Shown: positions 37,034 through 47,478 of the stretch, one piece after another | How positions within the stretch are numbered: the stretch's first letter is position 1 | Layout: every line of letters begins with the position of its first letter | DNA from: Ligustrum vulgare | Lineage: Eukaryota; Streptophyta; Magnoliopsida; Lamiales; Oleaceae | Assembly (NCBI GenBank): GCA_963555705.1 | Contig: OY743171.1 | Location: forward strand, 14,321,352 to 14,385,351 | Reading direction: 5' to 3' | DNA: 64,000 nt | Made by a program: the position numbers and the translations under genes | Notes under the pieces: model-generated | What the model saw: only the letters and a program-made list of their open reading frames with translations | Told to the model about the DNA's origin: nothing | Databases searched by the model: none

Positions 37034-37801
37034 TTGAACAATCTCAACATGGGTGATGAATACATGCTTGAAGAATATTCAAGTTGTGAAATTTGTTACA
37101 AGATGCATTGTAATGGACAATGTTTGTTTTCGGGAAATGATTTGATTACGTCGAAGCTTATTGGGTTTAGACAATATTTGAAATGCCGAAAACAAGCAAT
37201 TGATACATTGGATGTGAGTTACATGCTCTTGGGAGATTGTGTACCGGATGATTGGGATGAGGACATCACTCTTGTGGGAGATGGTCCTCCACTATTGAAT
37301 GAGAAGGTACTTGCAAAGTATTACAATGAGCTTGCCAATTTGGATGAAGAGGATATGCTTATGGGGGATGCCATATATTGGGAAGGATTCCAAATGTGGG
37401 GGTATAACCCACTCTTGGGAATTAATAGGAAAAACTTGCCGTTGCCCATGGATTCAAATTTTGGATCGGTCATTCAATCCGAGGAGACATCAACTAAAGA
37501 AGATGAGCTTGAAGAGAATGACAATTTAATCACACAAGAATCACATGAGGAAGTGACAATTAATGAGGAAGAGATCAAATCAAATTCTCTCAACTTCATT
37601 GATTGTCCAATAATTGATTTTGTGATTAAGCCACTTGAGAAGGTGCAAGTCTATTTAGTTGAGTTTGAGTTGGATGGAATAGGCAAGTCTCATGACTTTG
37701 GAAGGGGCAAGGTGCAAGTGTTTAGATCAAATGAAGAGTGGGGCAAAGCCAAAAGAAGCAAAATGGGCAAGGCATCAAAAGCTATGTTTAGAGTGTCATG
37801 A
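37034..37801 (+). CDS. Unrecognised 255-residue ORF, unit 2
   Basis: Protein identical to that at 32359-33126. Interior 2 differs from unit 1 downstream at a few bases (for example GTCGAGATT for GTCGGGATT near 39455, and AAAGGAAAG for AAAGTAAAG near 39540), and it shares those changes with unit 3. Confidence 0.6.
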   Translation: MNNLNMGDEYMLEEYSSCEICYKMHCNGQCLFSGNDLITSKLIGFRQYLKCRKQAIDTLDVSYMLLGDCVPDDWDEDITLVGDGPPLLNEKVLAKYYNELANLDEEDMLMGDAIYWEGFQMWGYNPLLGINRKNLPLPMDSNFGSVIQSEETSTKEDELEENDNLITQESHEEVTINEEEIKSNSLNFIDCPIIDFVIKPLEKVQVYLVEFELDGIGKSHDFGRGKVQVFRSNEEWGKAKRSKMGKASKAMFRVS

Positions 37802-39888
37802 AGTGCTTATGCGGAGAGTCGAGCTAATGACTTTAAAATAAGCGCTTAATGGGAGGCAACCCATTCTCTATCCTTTACTTGCTTTAATTTTATTTTTTGC
37901 ATTTTATCTACTTTCTTGCATTTTGTTTACTTTCTTGCAAATAAGTTGGTTGGGCCAAGTCTTTATCTTCTACATTTATTTTCCTCAAGTTGGGTGGTGT
38001 GAAATAGCTCTAATTCATTCTCATTTAATTCTAACATATACTCATATCAAACTTTAAAACTCAAAATTTGCTTAAAACTCATTTTTAAATCACTTGGTTC
38101 ATATTGTCTTTTATCTTCAAGTGTGATTTAATATTGATGTGGATAGGAAAATTATATTGGATTTATGAGTTAGAATTGAGATGTTGAATGTAATTTTAAT
38201 TTTTGGGTCATTCAACATTTAATATCTACTCTTTTCTTGTGTTTTCATAGGATGCTCACAAGGTGTTCGATGAAATGCCTCATTGGAGAAAGTTGTGTTC
38301 AATCGGTTGGAGGCTTCAACACAAGTTTGGGGGTGGATTGTTGGTGATTGCAATGAGAGTTCACATGCCCAAGACCACTTATTAGTGCCCCAACACTTCT
38401 TGGGATGTTTAGTAACTTCTTTCCTCTTACTTTGATTTTATTTTACACATTGAGGACAATGTGCATTTCAAGTTTGGGGGTGATTTCCTATTGTGTATTG
38501 ACATGTTAGATAGCCTTGCCGTGGCCAGGATTACTTAGATGTTTAAAATTGTTATTGATTCATGATTTATGACCAATATGCTACTTGTGTCTACTTTTAC
38601 AAAATGCTTATCCATGCAAGATCATAATTATCTTGAACACAATAGTCATAATCGATTGTTGGTGAAGTTTGGGAATTGTTGAAGGGTGAAGAAGTTAATG
38701 GAGTAGAATAATTAGGTTGTGAGCTTGTATTGTTAATTTTTATCAACCTATCAAATGTTTCCCAAAAACTCTAAATCTCTTTACTCTATTGTAAGACAAG
38801 TTTGGGGGTGATCGACCCGGTGAAGGAGACGGTCTAGACGTGTGGTGATTCCATGCATGTTGGAAATAAATTTTGTGTGGAGTGTATTTCGCCAAGTATA
38901 AGCTAAGCAATGACCGTATGCTAAATTTCTAAGCCCATTTTAATTTTTGCATTGCATTGCCCTATCTCGAAGCCTTTTTGACTCGAGTAATTAAGCCCGT
39001 AGGAGTATCTTGAAACTTGGTGCCTTAAGTTTGAAACTTGGGAGTCACCGGCCGAAAGCTCGCTACATGGGTCAATTAGAAAGCTTAATGAGTAGGGTAT
39101 TTACGCACTTGAAAAAAAAAAAAAAAAAAAGCACTTCATCATTGCATTTGTTTAATAAGTCTACCTCACTTCGTAGCCTTTTTGACTCGAGTTATTAAGT
39201 CCGTAGGGGTATTTTGAAACCTGGTACCCTTTGATCTTATAACAATCGGGGAATTTCCGACCTAAAGCTCGCTACATGGGTCAATTAGAAAGCTTAAGGG
39301 AGTGGGGAAGACACGAGCATTCATCACGTTAGTTGTTAGAAATCATGCATTTGTACTTGCATAAGGGCTTAGATGAATAGTGGGTTTGAATTGCTTAGTA
39401 TAAGCTTGAATGTCGAAGCACTCATTAGTGGAGAGTCGCCGCATTTCTAGGTTGTCGAGATTGTCAGTAAAACACACCCAAACTAGAGTGAAAAAAGAAA
39501 ATAGTGATTTGAGAGTACCCTCTAGAATTGCATCCCGGGAAAGGAAAGAAAAATATGTATTGGGGGATGAATGTCACGAGTGGGAAAGAAAACGAATTGA
39601 CCACTAATGGTGGGTAGTTTTGACTTGAAACCTCTTTACTCATCAATATTCTCGAAACTTAATTGACAATTGAAAGTGACTATGTACACACACACCGATC
39701 GAACATTGGATTAGCTTAACTTCTTTTTGGTAGCATTATTTGGAATCATACTTTTGAATTGATTATACAATTTTGCACTCATGAGTAATTTGCAAGTTAT
39801 CTAACATTGTTGATCTATATTTCACGTTACTTGATTGCACTAGTAGATAATTTTGCTCGAGACGAGCAAAAGCTCAAGTTTGGGGGTG
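37802..39888 (+). other. Non-coding interior of array unit 2
   Basis: Same organisation as in unit 1: four CAAGTTTGGGGGTG motifs, two diverged direct repeats around an A run, polypurine region at 39875-39888. The A run is slightly longer than in unit 1. Confidence 0.85.
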
Positions 39889-41505
39889 TGATAAGTGTGC
39901 ATTTTACACATAGACAATTTAATTGACAAATTGAGCAAATATCTACTTATATATTGTGTTTATCTTGTACAATTAGGTACAACCTCAATTGGAAAGCAAA
40001 TGGACAAGATTGGAGTGCAATCAGGCTAAAAGAAGAGCAAATTTGATGTCCAAGGACCTAATTGAAAGAAATCAAAAGTTTGGGGACTTAATTGCAACAT
40101 CTCAGAAAGATGGAGGACCTACCTTGCAAATATTTCAGGGGCATATTTGTAATAAAATTCAAAATTCGAGGACTAAATTGAAGAAGACCAGAAGTTGGAG
40201 GACTTGGATGGCAATTAATTGAAGGACCAGACCACAAACACTCAGTCAGCTGAACCACGCGATCGCGTGGTTAAGCACAGGCAGCGATCGCGAATCAAGC
40301 ATATATTCCAACCCGAGAGTTGTCAAGTCAGCCACGCGATTGCGTTGTCAAAATTTGGAGCAATAATCTGGGCCGACCCGGTGCGACCCGGTTCGGCCCA
40401 TATGCTATTTTTCGCGGATCTACGCGAAAAGAGTGGTTTTTAGGGCATTTTTGAGAGGGTTCAAAAAACATCATCCACATTATTCAACCACCAAACCCTA
40501 GCTCCCTTCCCTTTTTCTCTCTTTTCTTTCTTTTTCTTTTCTTTTCTTTTCCTTTTCTTTTCTTTGTTTTTGGTTTTGTTTGTAAATTAGTTGTAGTTTA
40601 GTTTTGTTTCTAAGTTACTAGCACCATTTGGATCAAGGAAGCAAGAAGTGAGGTGAAGACTCAAAACATTATTGAAGGGATTTTGGAGCAAAAATCAAGG
40701 GAAGTGATTTATTTCATTATCTTGTATTTTAATCTTTGATTTCTATATTTTGTGATGTATTTTTGTAAACCTCAACTTTTGTGCAAAATTTATATAATGG
40801 GCTAGTTATTTTATGTTGGGATGATTGATGTAGCTTAACTTAGTTTAAGTAATTTTAATGTTTGTTTATTAATTTTGAACTTATTTCATGTGTGTTTGTT
40901 ATTGAGATTATTCCATGTGTTTGATTGATCACCAAATATATGTTTTGTGAAGTGTATGATAATCGAGAGATATTATGCATTTTAGACCAAATAACAAATG
41001 CTCTAGGTTCTTGTTAAGGATAGAGATATACCTTAAACCCTAGATGATCCATTGAGCTATTTTCACAAAGAGTTAATGCAATTGATTGGGCATTAATCGA
41101 CATAGAGATATAGTAGGTTAGACCAATTGATTAGGGTTGATTTCACTCGAGAGACGTAATTGGCTAAGCTTGGAAAATCGGGTCTAACATTGTAAATGGG
41201 TAATTTATTAATTTGCATGTGTTGAGAAAGTACTTAAGCAAGAGTTAAGTAAAATCATGAATCCCAACTATTTTATCTTCCATTTTCCTTATTTTAATTT
41301 GGTTTAAAAGTAGTTTCGTTAATTTAGAATTTTCCAAAATCCATCTTTTAATTGTGTGTTTCTCTTTGTTGTTAGAATTAAATTAATTAAAGTTGTATAA
41401 TCTAAAGTAAACATTCCTCGTGGGATCGACAATCCGGACTCAAAAAGTCCACTTTATTACTTGTACGCGACCCGTGCGCTTGCGGTACACTATTTTGAGC
41501 GAACA
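39889..41505 (+). repeat. LTR3 of the array (1617 bp)
   Basis: Short form at the 5' end. Private changes include GAGAGTTGTC for GAGAGTTTTC, GCGTTGTC for GCGTGGTC in the second palindrome, and CTAGCTCCC for CTAGCCCCC. It shares GATTGC and GGGAAGTG with LTR1. Confidence 0.93.
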
Positions 41506-41511
41506 AGTTTT

Positions 41512-41529
41512 TGGCGCCGTTGCCGGGGA
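41512..41529 (+). promoter_or_regulatory. Primer-binding site, tRNA-Asp type, unit 3
   Basis: Same 18-base site as units 1 and 2, six bases after LTR3. Confidence 0.9.
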
Positions 41530-41708
41530 ATGTTTTTACTTTGATTATTACTTTAGTTAATTTTAGTATTAACAATTTGTAATTATTTTTGTTTTATGTT
41601 TCATTTTGTTATTTTTGGTTAACCACCACAATTCTAATCTTTCTTGTGTTTAGTTTTCTTTCTATGCATATTTCATTTTAACATTGGCAAAATAGGAAAG
41701 CAATTGCA

Positions 41709-42476
41709 TTGAACAATCTCAACATGGGTGATGAATACATGCTTGAAGAATATTCAAGTTGTGAAATTTGTTACAAGATGCATTGTAATGGACAATGTTT
41801 GTTTTCGGGAAATGATTTGATTACGTCGAAGCTTATTGGGTTTAGACAATATTTGAAATGCCGAAAACAAGCAATTGATACATTGGATGTGAGTTACATG
41901 CTCTTGGGAGATTGTGTACCGGATGATTGGGATGAGGACATCACTCTTGTGGGAGATGGTCCTCCACTATTGAATGAGAAGGTACTTGCAAAGTATTACA
42001 ATGAGCTTGCCAATTTGGATGAAGAGGATATGCTTATGGGGGATGCCATATATTGGGAAGGATTCCAAATGTGGGGGTATAACCCACTCTTGGGAATTAA
42101 TAGGAAAAACTTGCCGTTGCCCATGGATTCAAATTTTGGATCGGTCATTCAATCCGAGGAGACATCAACTAAAGAAGATGAGCTTGAAGAGAATGACAAT
42201 TTAATCACACAAGAATCACATGAGGAAGTGACAATTAATGAGGAAGAGATCAAATCAAATTCTCTCAACTTCATTGATTGTCCAATAATTGATTTTGTGA
42301 TTAAGCCACTTGAGAAGGTGCAAGTCTATTTAGTTGAGTTTGAGTTGGATGGAATAGGCAAGTCTCATGACTTTGGAAGGGGCAAGGTGCAAGTGTTTAG
42401 ATCAAATGAAGAGTGGGGCAAAGCCAAAAGAAGCAAAATGGGCAAGGCATCAAAAGCTATGTTTAGAGTGTCATGA
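41709..42476 (+). CDS. Unrecognised 255-residue ORF, unit 3
   Basis: Protein identical to the copies in units 1 and 2. It is preceded by a private substitution in the leader (TTAGTATTAAC for TTAGTTTTAAC near 41567). No domain is recognised. Confidence 0.6.
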   Translation: MNNLNMGDEYMLEEYSSCEICYKMHCNGQCLFSGNDLITSKLIGFRQYLKCRKQAIDTLDVSYMLLGDCVPDDWDEDITLVGDGPPLLNEKVLAKYYNELANLDEEDMLMGDAIYWEGFQMWGYNPLLGINRKNLPLPMDSNFGSVIQSEETSTKEDELEENDNLITQESHEEVTINEEEIKSNSLNFIDCPIIDFVIKPLEKVQVYLVEFELDGIGKSHDFGRGKVQVFRSNEEWGKAKRSKMGKASKAMFRVS

Positions 42477-44564
42477 AGTGCTTATGCGGAGAGTCGAGCT
42501 AATGACTTTAAAATAAGCGCTTAATGGGAGGCAACCCATTCTCTATCCTTTACTTGCTTTAATTTTATTTTTTGCATTTTATCTACTTTCTTGCATTTTG
42601 TTTACTTTCTTGCAAATAAGTTGGTTGGGCCAAGTCTTTATCTTCTACATTTATTTTCCTCAAGTTGGGTGGTGTGAAATAGCTCTAATTCATTCTCATT
42701 TAATTCTAACATATACTCATATCAAACTTTAAAACTCAAAATTTGCTTAAAACTCATTTTTAAATCACTTGGTTCATATTGTCTTTTATCTTCAAGTGTG
42801 ATTTAATATTGATGTGGATAGGAAAATTATATTGGATTTATGAGTTAGAATTGAGATGTTGAATGTAATTTTAATTTTTGGGTCATTCAACATTTAATAT
42901 CTACTCTTTTCTTGTGTTTTCATAGGATGCTCACAAGGTGTTCGATGAAATGCCTCATTGGAGAAAGTTGTGTTCAATCGGTTGGAGGCTTCAACACAAG
43001 TTTGGGGGTGGATTGTTGGTGATTGCAATGAGAGTTCACATGCCCAAGACCACTTATTAGTGCCCCAACACTTCTTGGGATGTTTAGTAACTTCTTTCCT
43101 CTTACTTTGATTTTATTTTACACATTGAGGACAATGTGCATTTCAAGTTTGGGGGTGATTTCCTATTGTGTATTGACATGTTAGATAGCCTTGCCGTGGC
43201 CAGGATTACTTAGATGTTTAAAATTGTTATTGATTCATGATTTATGACCAATATGCTACTTGTGTCTACTTTTACAAAATGCTTATCCATGCAAGATCAT
43301 AATTATCTTGAACACAATAGTCATAATCGATTGTTGGTGAAGTTTGGGAATTGTTGAAGGGTGAAGAAGTTAATGGAGTAGAATAATTAGGTTGTGAGCT
43401 TGTATTGTTAATTTTTATCAACCTATCAAATGTTTCCCAAAAACTCTAAATCTCTTTACTCTATTGTAAGACAAGTTTGGGGGTGATCGACCCGGTGAAG
43501 GAGACGGTCTAGACGTGTGGTGATTCCATGCATGTTGGAAATAAATTTTGTGTGGAGTGTATTTCGCCAAGTATAAGCTAAGCAATGACCGTATGCTAAA
43601 TTTCTAAGCCCATTTTAATTTTTGCATTGCATTGCCCTATCTCGAAGCCTTTTTGACTCGAGTAATTAAGCCCGTAGGAGTATCTTGAAACTTGGTGCCT
43701 TAAGTTTGAAACTTGGGAGTCACCGGCCGAAAGCTCGCTACATGGGTCAATTAGAAAGCTTAATGAGTAGGGTATTTACGCACTTGAAAAAAAAAAAAAA
43801 AAAAAAGCACTTCATCATTGCATTTGTTTAATAAGTCTACCTCACTTCGTAGCCTTTTTGACTCGAGTTATTAAGTCCGTAGGGGTATTTTGAAACCTGG
43901 TACCCTTTGATCTTATAACAATCGGGGAATTTCCGACCTAAAGCTCGCTACATGGGTCAATTAGAAAGCTTAAGGGAGTGGGGAAGACACGAGCATTCAT
44001 CACGTTAGTTGTTAGAAATCATGCATTTGTACTTGCATAAGGGCTTAGATGAATAGTGGGTTTGAATTGCTTAGTATAAGCTTGAATGTCGAAGCACTCA
44101 TTAGTGGAGAGTCGCCGCATTTCTAGGTTGTCGAGATTGTCAGTAAAACACACCCAAACTAGAGTGAAAAAAGAAAATAGTGATTTGAGAGTACCCTCTA
44201 GAATTGCATCCCGGGAAAGGAAAGAAAAATATGTATTGGGGGATGAATGTCACGAGTGGGAAAGAAAACGAATTGACCACTAATGGTGGGTAGTTTTGAC
44301 TTGAAACCTCTTTACTCATCAATATTCTCGAAACTTAATTGACAATTGAAAGTGACTATGTACACACACACCGATCGAACATTGGATTAGCTTAACTTCT
44401 TTTTGGTAGCATTATTTGGAATCATACTTTTGAATTGATTATACAATTTTGCACTCATGAGTAATTTGCAAGTTATCTAACATTGTTGATCTATATTTCA
44501 CGTTACTTGATTGCACTAGTAGATAATTTTGCTCGAGACGAGCAAAAGCTCAAGTTTGGGGGTG
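42477..44564 (+). other. Non-coding interior of array unit 3
   Basis: Same organisation as units 1 and 2, one base longer because of the A run near 43788-43806. Polypurine region at 44551-44564. Confidence 0.85.
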
Positions 44565-46181
44565 TGATAAGTGTGCATTTTACACATAGACAATTTAATT
44601 GACAAATTGAGCAAATATCTACTTATATATTGTGTTTATCTTGTACAATTAGGTACAACCTCAATTGGAAAGCAAATGGACAAGATTGGAGTGCAATCAG
44701 GCTAAAAGAAGAGCAAATTTGATGTCCAAGGACCTAATTGAAAGAAATCAAAAGTTTGGGGACTTAATTGCAACATCTCAGAAAGATGGAGGACCTACCT
44801 TGCAAATATTTCAGGGGCATATTTGTAATAAAATTCAAAATTCGAGGACTAAATTGAAGAAGACCAGAAGTTGGAGGACTTGGATGGCAATTAATTGAAG
44901 GACCAGACCACAAACACTCAGTCAGCTGAACCACGCGATCGCGTGGTTAAGCACAGGCAGCGATCGCGAATCAAGCATATATTCCAACCCGAGAGTTTTC
45001 AAGTCAGCCACGCGATCGCGTGGTCAAAATTTGGAGCAATAATCTGGGCCGACCCGGTGCGACCCGGTTCGGCCCATATGCTATTTTTCGCGGATCTACG
45101 CGAAAAGAGTGGTTTTTAGGGCATTTTTGAGAGGGTTCAAAAAACATCATCCACATTATTCAACCACCAAACCCTAGCCCCCTTCCCTTTTTCTCTCTTT
45201 TCTTTCTTTTTCTTTTCTTTTCTTTTCCTTTTCTTTTCTTTGTTTTTGGTTTTGTTTGTAAATTAGTTGTAGTTTAGTTTTGTTTCTAAGTTACTAGCAC
45301 CATTTGGATCAAGGAAGCAAGAAGTGAGGTGAAGACTCAAAACATTATTGAAGGGATTTTGGAGCAAAAATCAAGGGAATTGATTTATTTCATTATCTTG
45401 TATTTTAATCTTTGATTTCTATATTTTGTGATGTATTTTTGTAAACCTCAACTTTTGTGCAAAATTTATATAATGGGCTAGTTATTTTATGTTGGGATGA
45501 TTGATGTAGCTTAACTTAGTTTAAGTAATTTTAATGTTTGTTTATTAATTTTGAACTTATTTCATGTGTGTTTGTTATTGAGATTATTCCATGTGTTTGA
45601 TTGATCACCAAATATATGTTTTGTGAAGTGTATGATAATCGAGAGATATTATGCATTTTAGACCAAATAACAAATGCTCTAGGTTCTTGTTAAGGATAGA
45701 GATATACCTTAAACCCTAGATGATCCATTGAGCTATTTTCACAAAGAGTTAATGCAATTGATTGGGACTTAATCGACATAGAGATATAGTAGGTTAGACC
45801 AATTGATTAGGGTTGATTTCACTCGAGAGACGTAATTGGCTAAGCTTGGAAAATCGGGTCTAACATTGTAAATGGGTAATTTATTAATTTGCATGTGTTG
45901 AGAAAGTACTTAAGCAAGAGTTAAGTAAAATCATGAATCCCAACTATTTTATCTTCCATTTTCCTTATTTTAATTTGGTTTAAAAGTAGTTTCGTTAATT
46001 TAGAATTTTCCAAAATCCATCTTTTAATTGTGTGTTTCTCTTTGTTGTTAGAATTAAATTAATTAAAGTTGTATAATCTAAAGTAAACATTCCTCGTGGG
46101 ATCGACAATCCGGACTCAAAAAGTCCACTTTATTACTTGTACGCGACCCGTGCGCTTGCGGTACACTATTTTGAGCGAACA
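44565..46181 (+). repeat. LTR4 of the array (1617 bp)
   Basis: Short form. Shares the intact second palindrome and GGGAATTG with LTR2. Its private change is GGGACTTAATC for GGGCATTAATC near 45765. It ends GAGCGAACA at 46181, followed by the right GTATT duplication. Confidence 0.93.
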
Positions 46182-46330
46182 GTATTACCTCCAACACCAG
46201 TTAAGGAACCAAGCAGACTTAAGGGTACAATGTACATGTCAGCTATAGAAAAAAAGTCAACGAGTCCGTTGTGGACGATGTGGGAGTTACGATCATAACA
46301 TGTGAACTTGCAAGAGCACACGACCTTTGA
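46182..46330 (+). pseudogene. MULE transposase, C-terminal part with zinc knuckle
   Basis: Directly after the array the frame broken at 30521 resumes (VLPPTPVKEPSRLKGTMYM). A CX2CX4HX4C knuckle (C-GR-C-GSYD-H...C) near 46268-46313 follows, the usual end of MULE transposases. A TGA lies inside the knuckle and the frames shift around it. The junction shows that the array inserted between the SWIM finger and the knuckle. Confidence 0.8.
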
Positions 46331-47478
46331 TGAATAACACAAAGAAGAAGCGTAGAAGATTGAATTGATCTCATCCAGTTGAGGAATAACTACAAAAAAA
46401 TGGGACATATTTTCCTGATTTATTTGAATTGTTTGTTTTCTCATTTTTTTACTCGTTGTTTGACATTGCTATTAGCAATGAATAAGTGTTTAGACAATAG
46501 ATTTAATGAATTGAATGACAATGAATTTGAATATTTTTTTTATGTCGTTGGATCTTTAAAAACATGAGATGTTTCAGGAAAATTATTGCCAAGCACAAAG
46601 TATGTTACATCTACATTAAAAGGATAATGTAATGTGTATTAATTTATCCACGGGATGTTCTGTGTTTTGCATTACAGGATGTAAATGTCATGTAGTGTAT
46701 CATATTGTAATTTGATATTAGACATAGTGTAGTCTATAATGTGTACTCTGACGTAGGCTGTAATGTCATGTAATTTTACCTGGATCTTATTGCCAAGAAT
46801 AGTAGATGTATCATTTCAAGCAAAAAGTGAATGAATTGTGTGATTAATTTAGTGCAAGTTCACTGTAACATCATGTAATGTTACTTGGAATGACATGTAA
46901 TGTCTTGTAATGTTAGGTAGAACTTATTGTCAAGCACAGTATGTGTATCTTTTCCAACAAAAAGGTGAATGAGTTGTGTGATTGATGTAGAACAAGTTCA
47001 CTATAACATCATGTATTTTTTGCATGTAATGTGAACTGTAATGTCATGCAATGTTACATGTGAAGTCATGTAATGTCTTGTAATGTAATACAACTTATCT
47101 CCAATGAATCACTGTTATATCATGAAATTATATGATGCATATGTGCAATGGAATGCAAGAAATGTAATCCAAAATCCCTGAAGTGAAACGTTGTAATGTC
47201 ATGTAATCTGAAGATGCACTAGTATAATAGTATGTAATATCATGAAAGAAACAACTTAATAACATCCAAAAATACCTAATAACTCAAACACTTAAAAATC
47301 AGCACCTATCTAATGATACCACAAACACAAATAGTAAACAACAAAACATCACCAACTAACAAATTAAAATTGCAAAATGAATTTATATTATCAACATTGA
47401 ATCAAGTAATGTTTGGTCAGGACATATGCAAAAAGTAATTTGCTCCATTACATAATAAAAAAAATTAATAGTTTCCAT
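46331..47478. repeat. Middle of the MULE: TGTAATGT repeats with a 138-bp tandem unit
   Basis: TGTAATGTCATGTAATG-type units recur about ten times between 46620 and 47230. A unit of about 138 bp (GTGAATGA-TTGTGTGATT, AAGTTCACT-TAACATCATGTA) is repeated near 46825 and 46962. This lies between the 3' ends of the two convergent MULE genes. No gene is present. Confidence 0.65.

Larger units (their letters stand above)
30522..46181 (+). mobile_element. Tandem array of a non-autonomous Athila-like LTR retrotransposon (4 LTRs, 3 interiors)
   Basis: The structure is LTR1-interior-LTR2-interior-LTR3-interior-LTR4 with period 4675/4676 bp. The whole is flanked by a single GTATT duplication (30517-30521 and 46182-46186), so it descends from one insertion. 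Each interior has a tRNA-Asp-type primer site and a CAAGTTTGGGGGTG polypurine region at its LTR border. No gag, protease, RT or integrase is encoded. Units differ by only a handful of substitutions. Sequence style and primer site point to the Athila-derived, large non-autonomous elements of plants (inference from family knowledge). Confidence 0.93.

Noticed and set aside
30522..46181. Tandem array as rDNA or satellite DNA
   Set aside because: Each unit has LTR, primer site, polypurine tract and ORF in retrotransposon order, and the whole has a target-site duplication.
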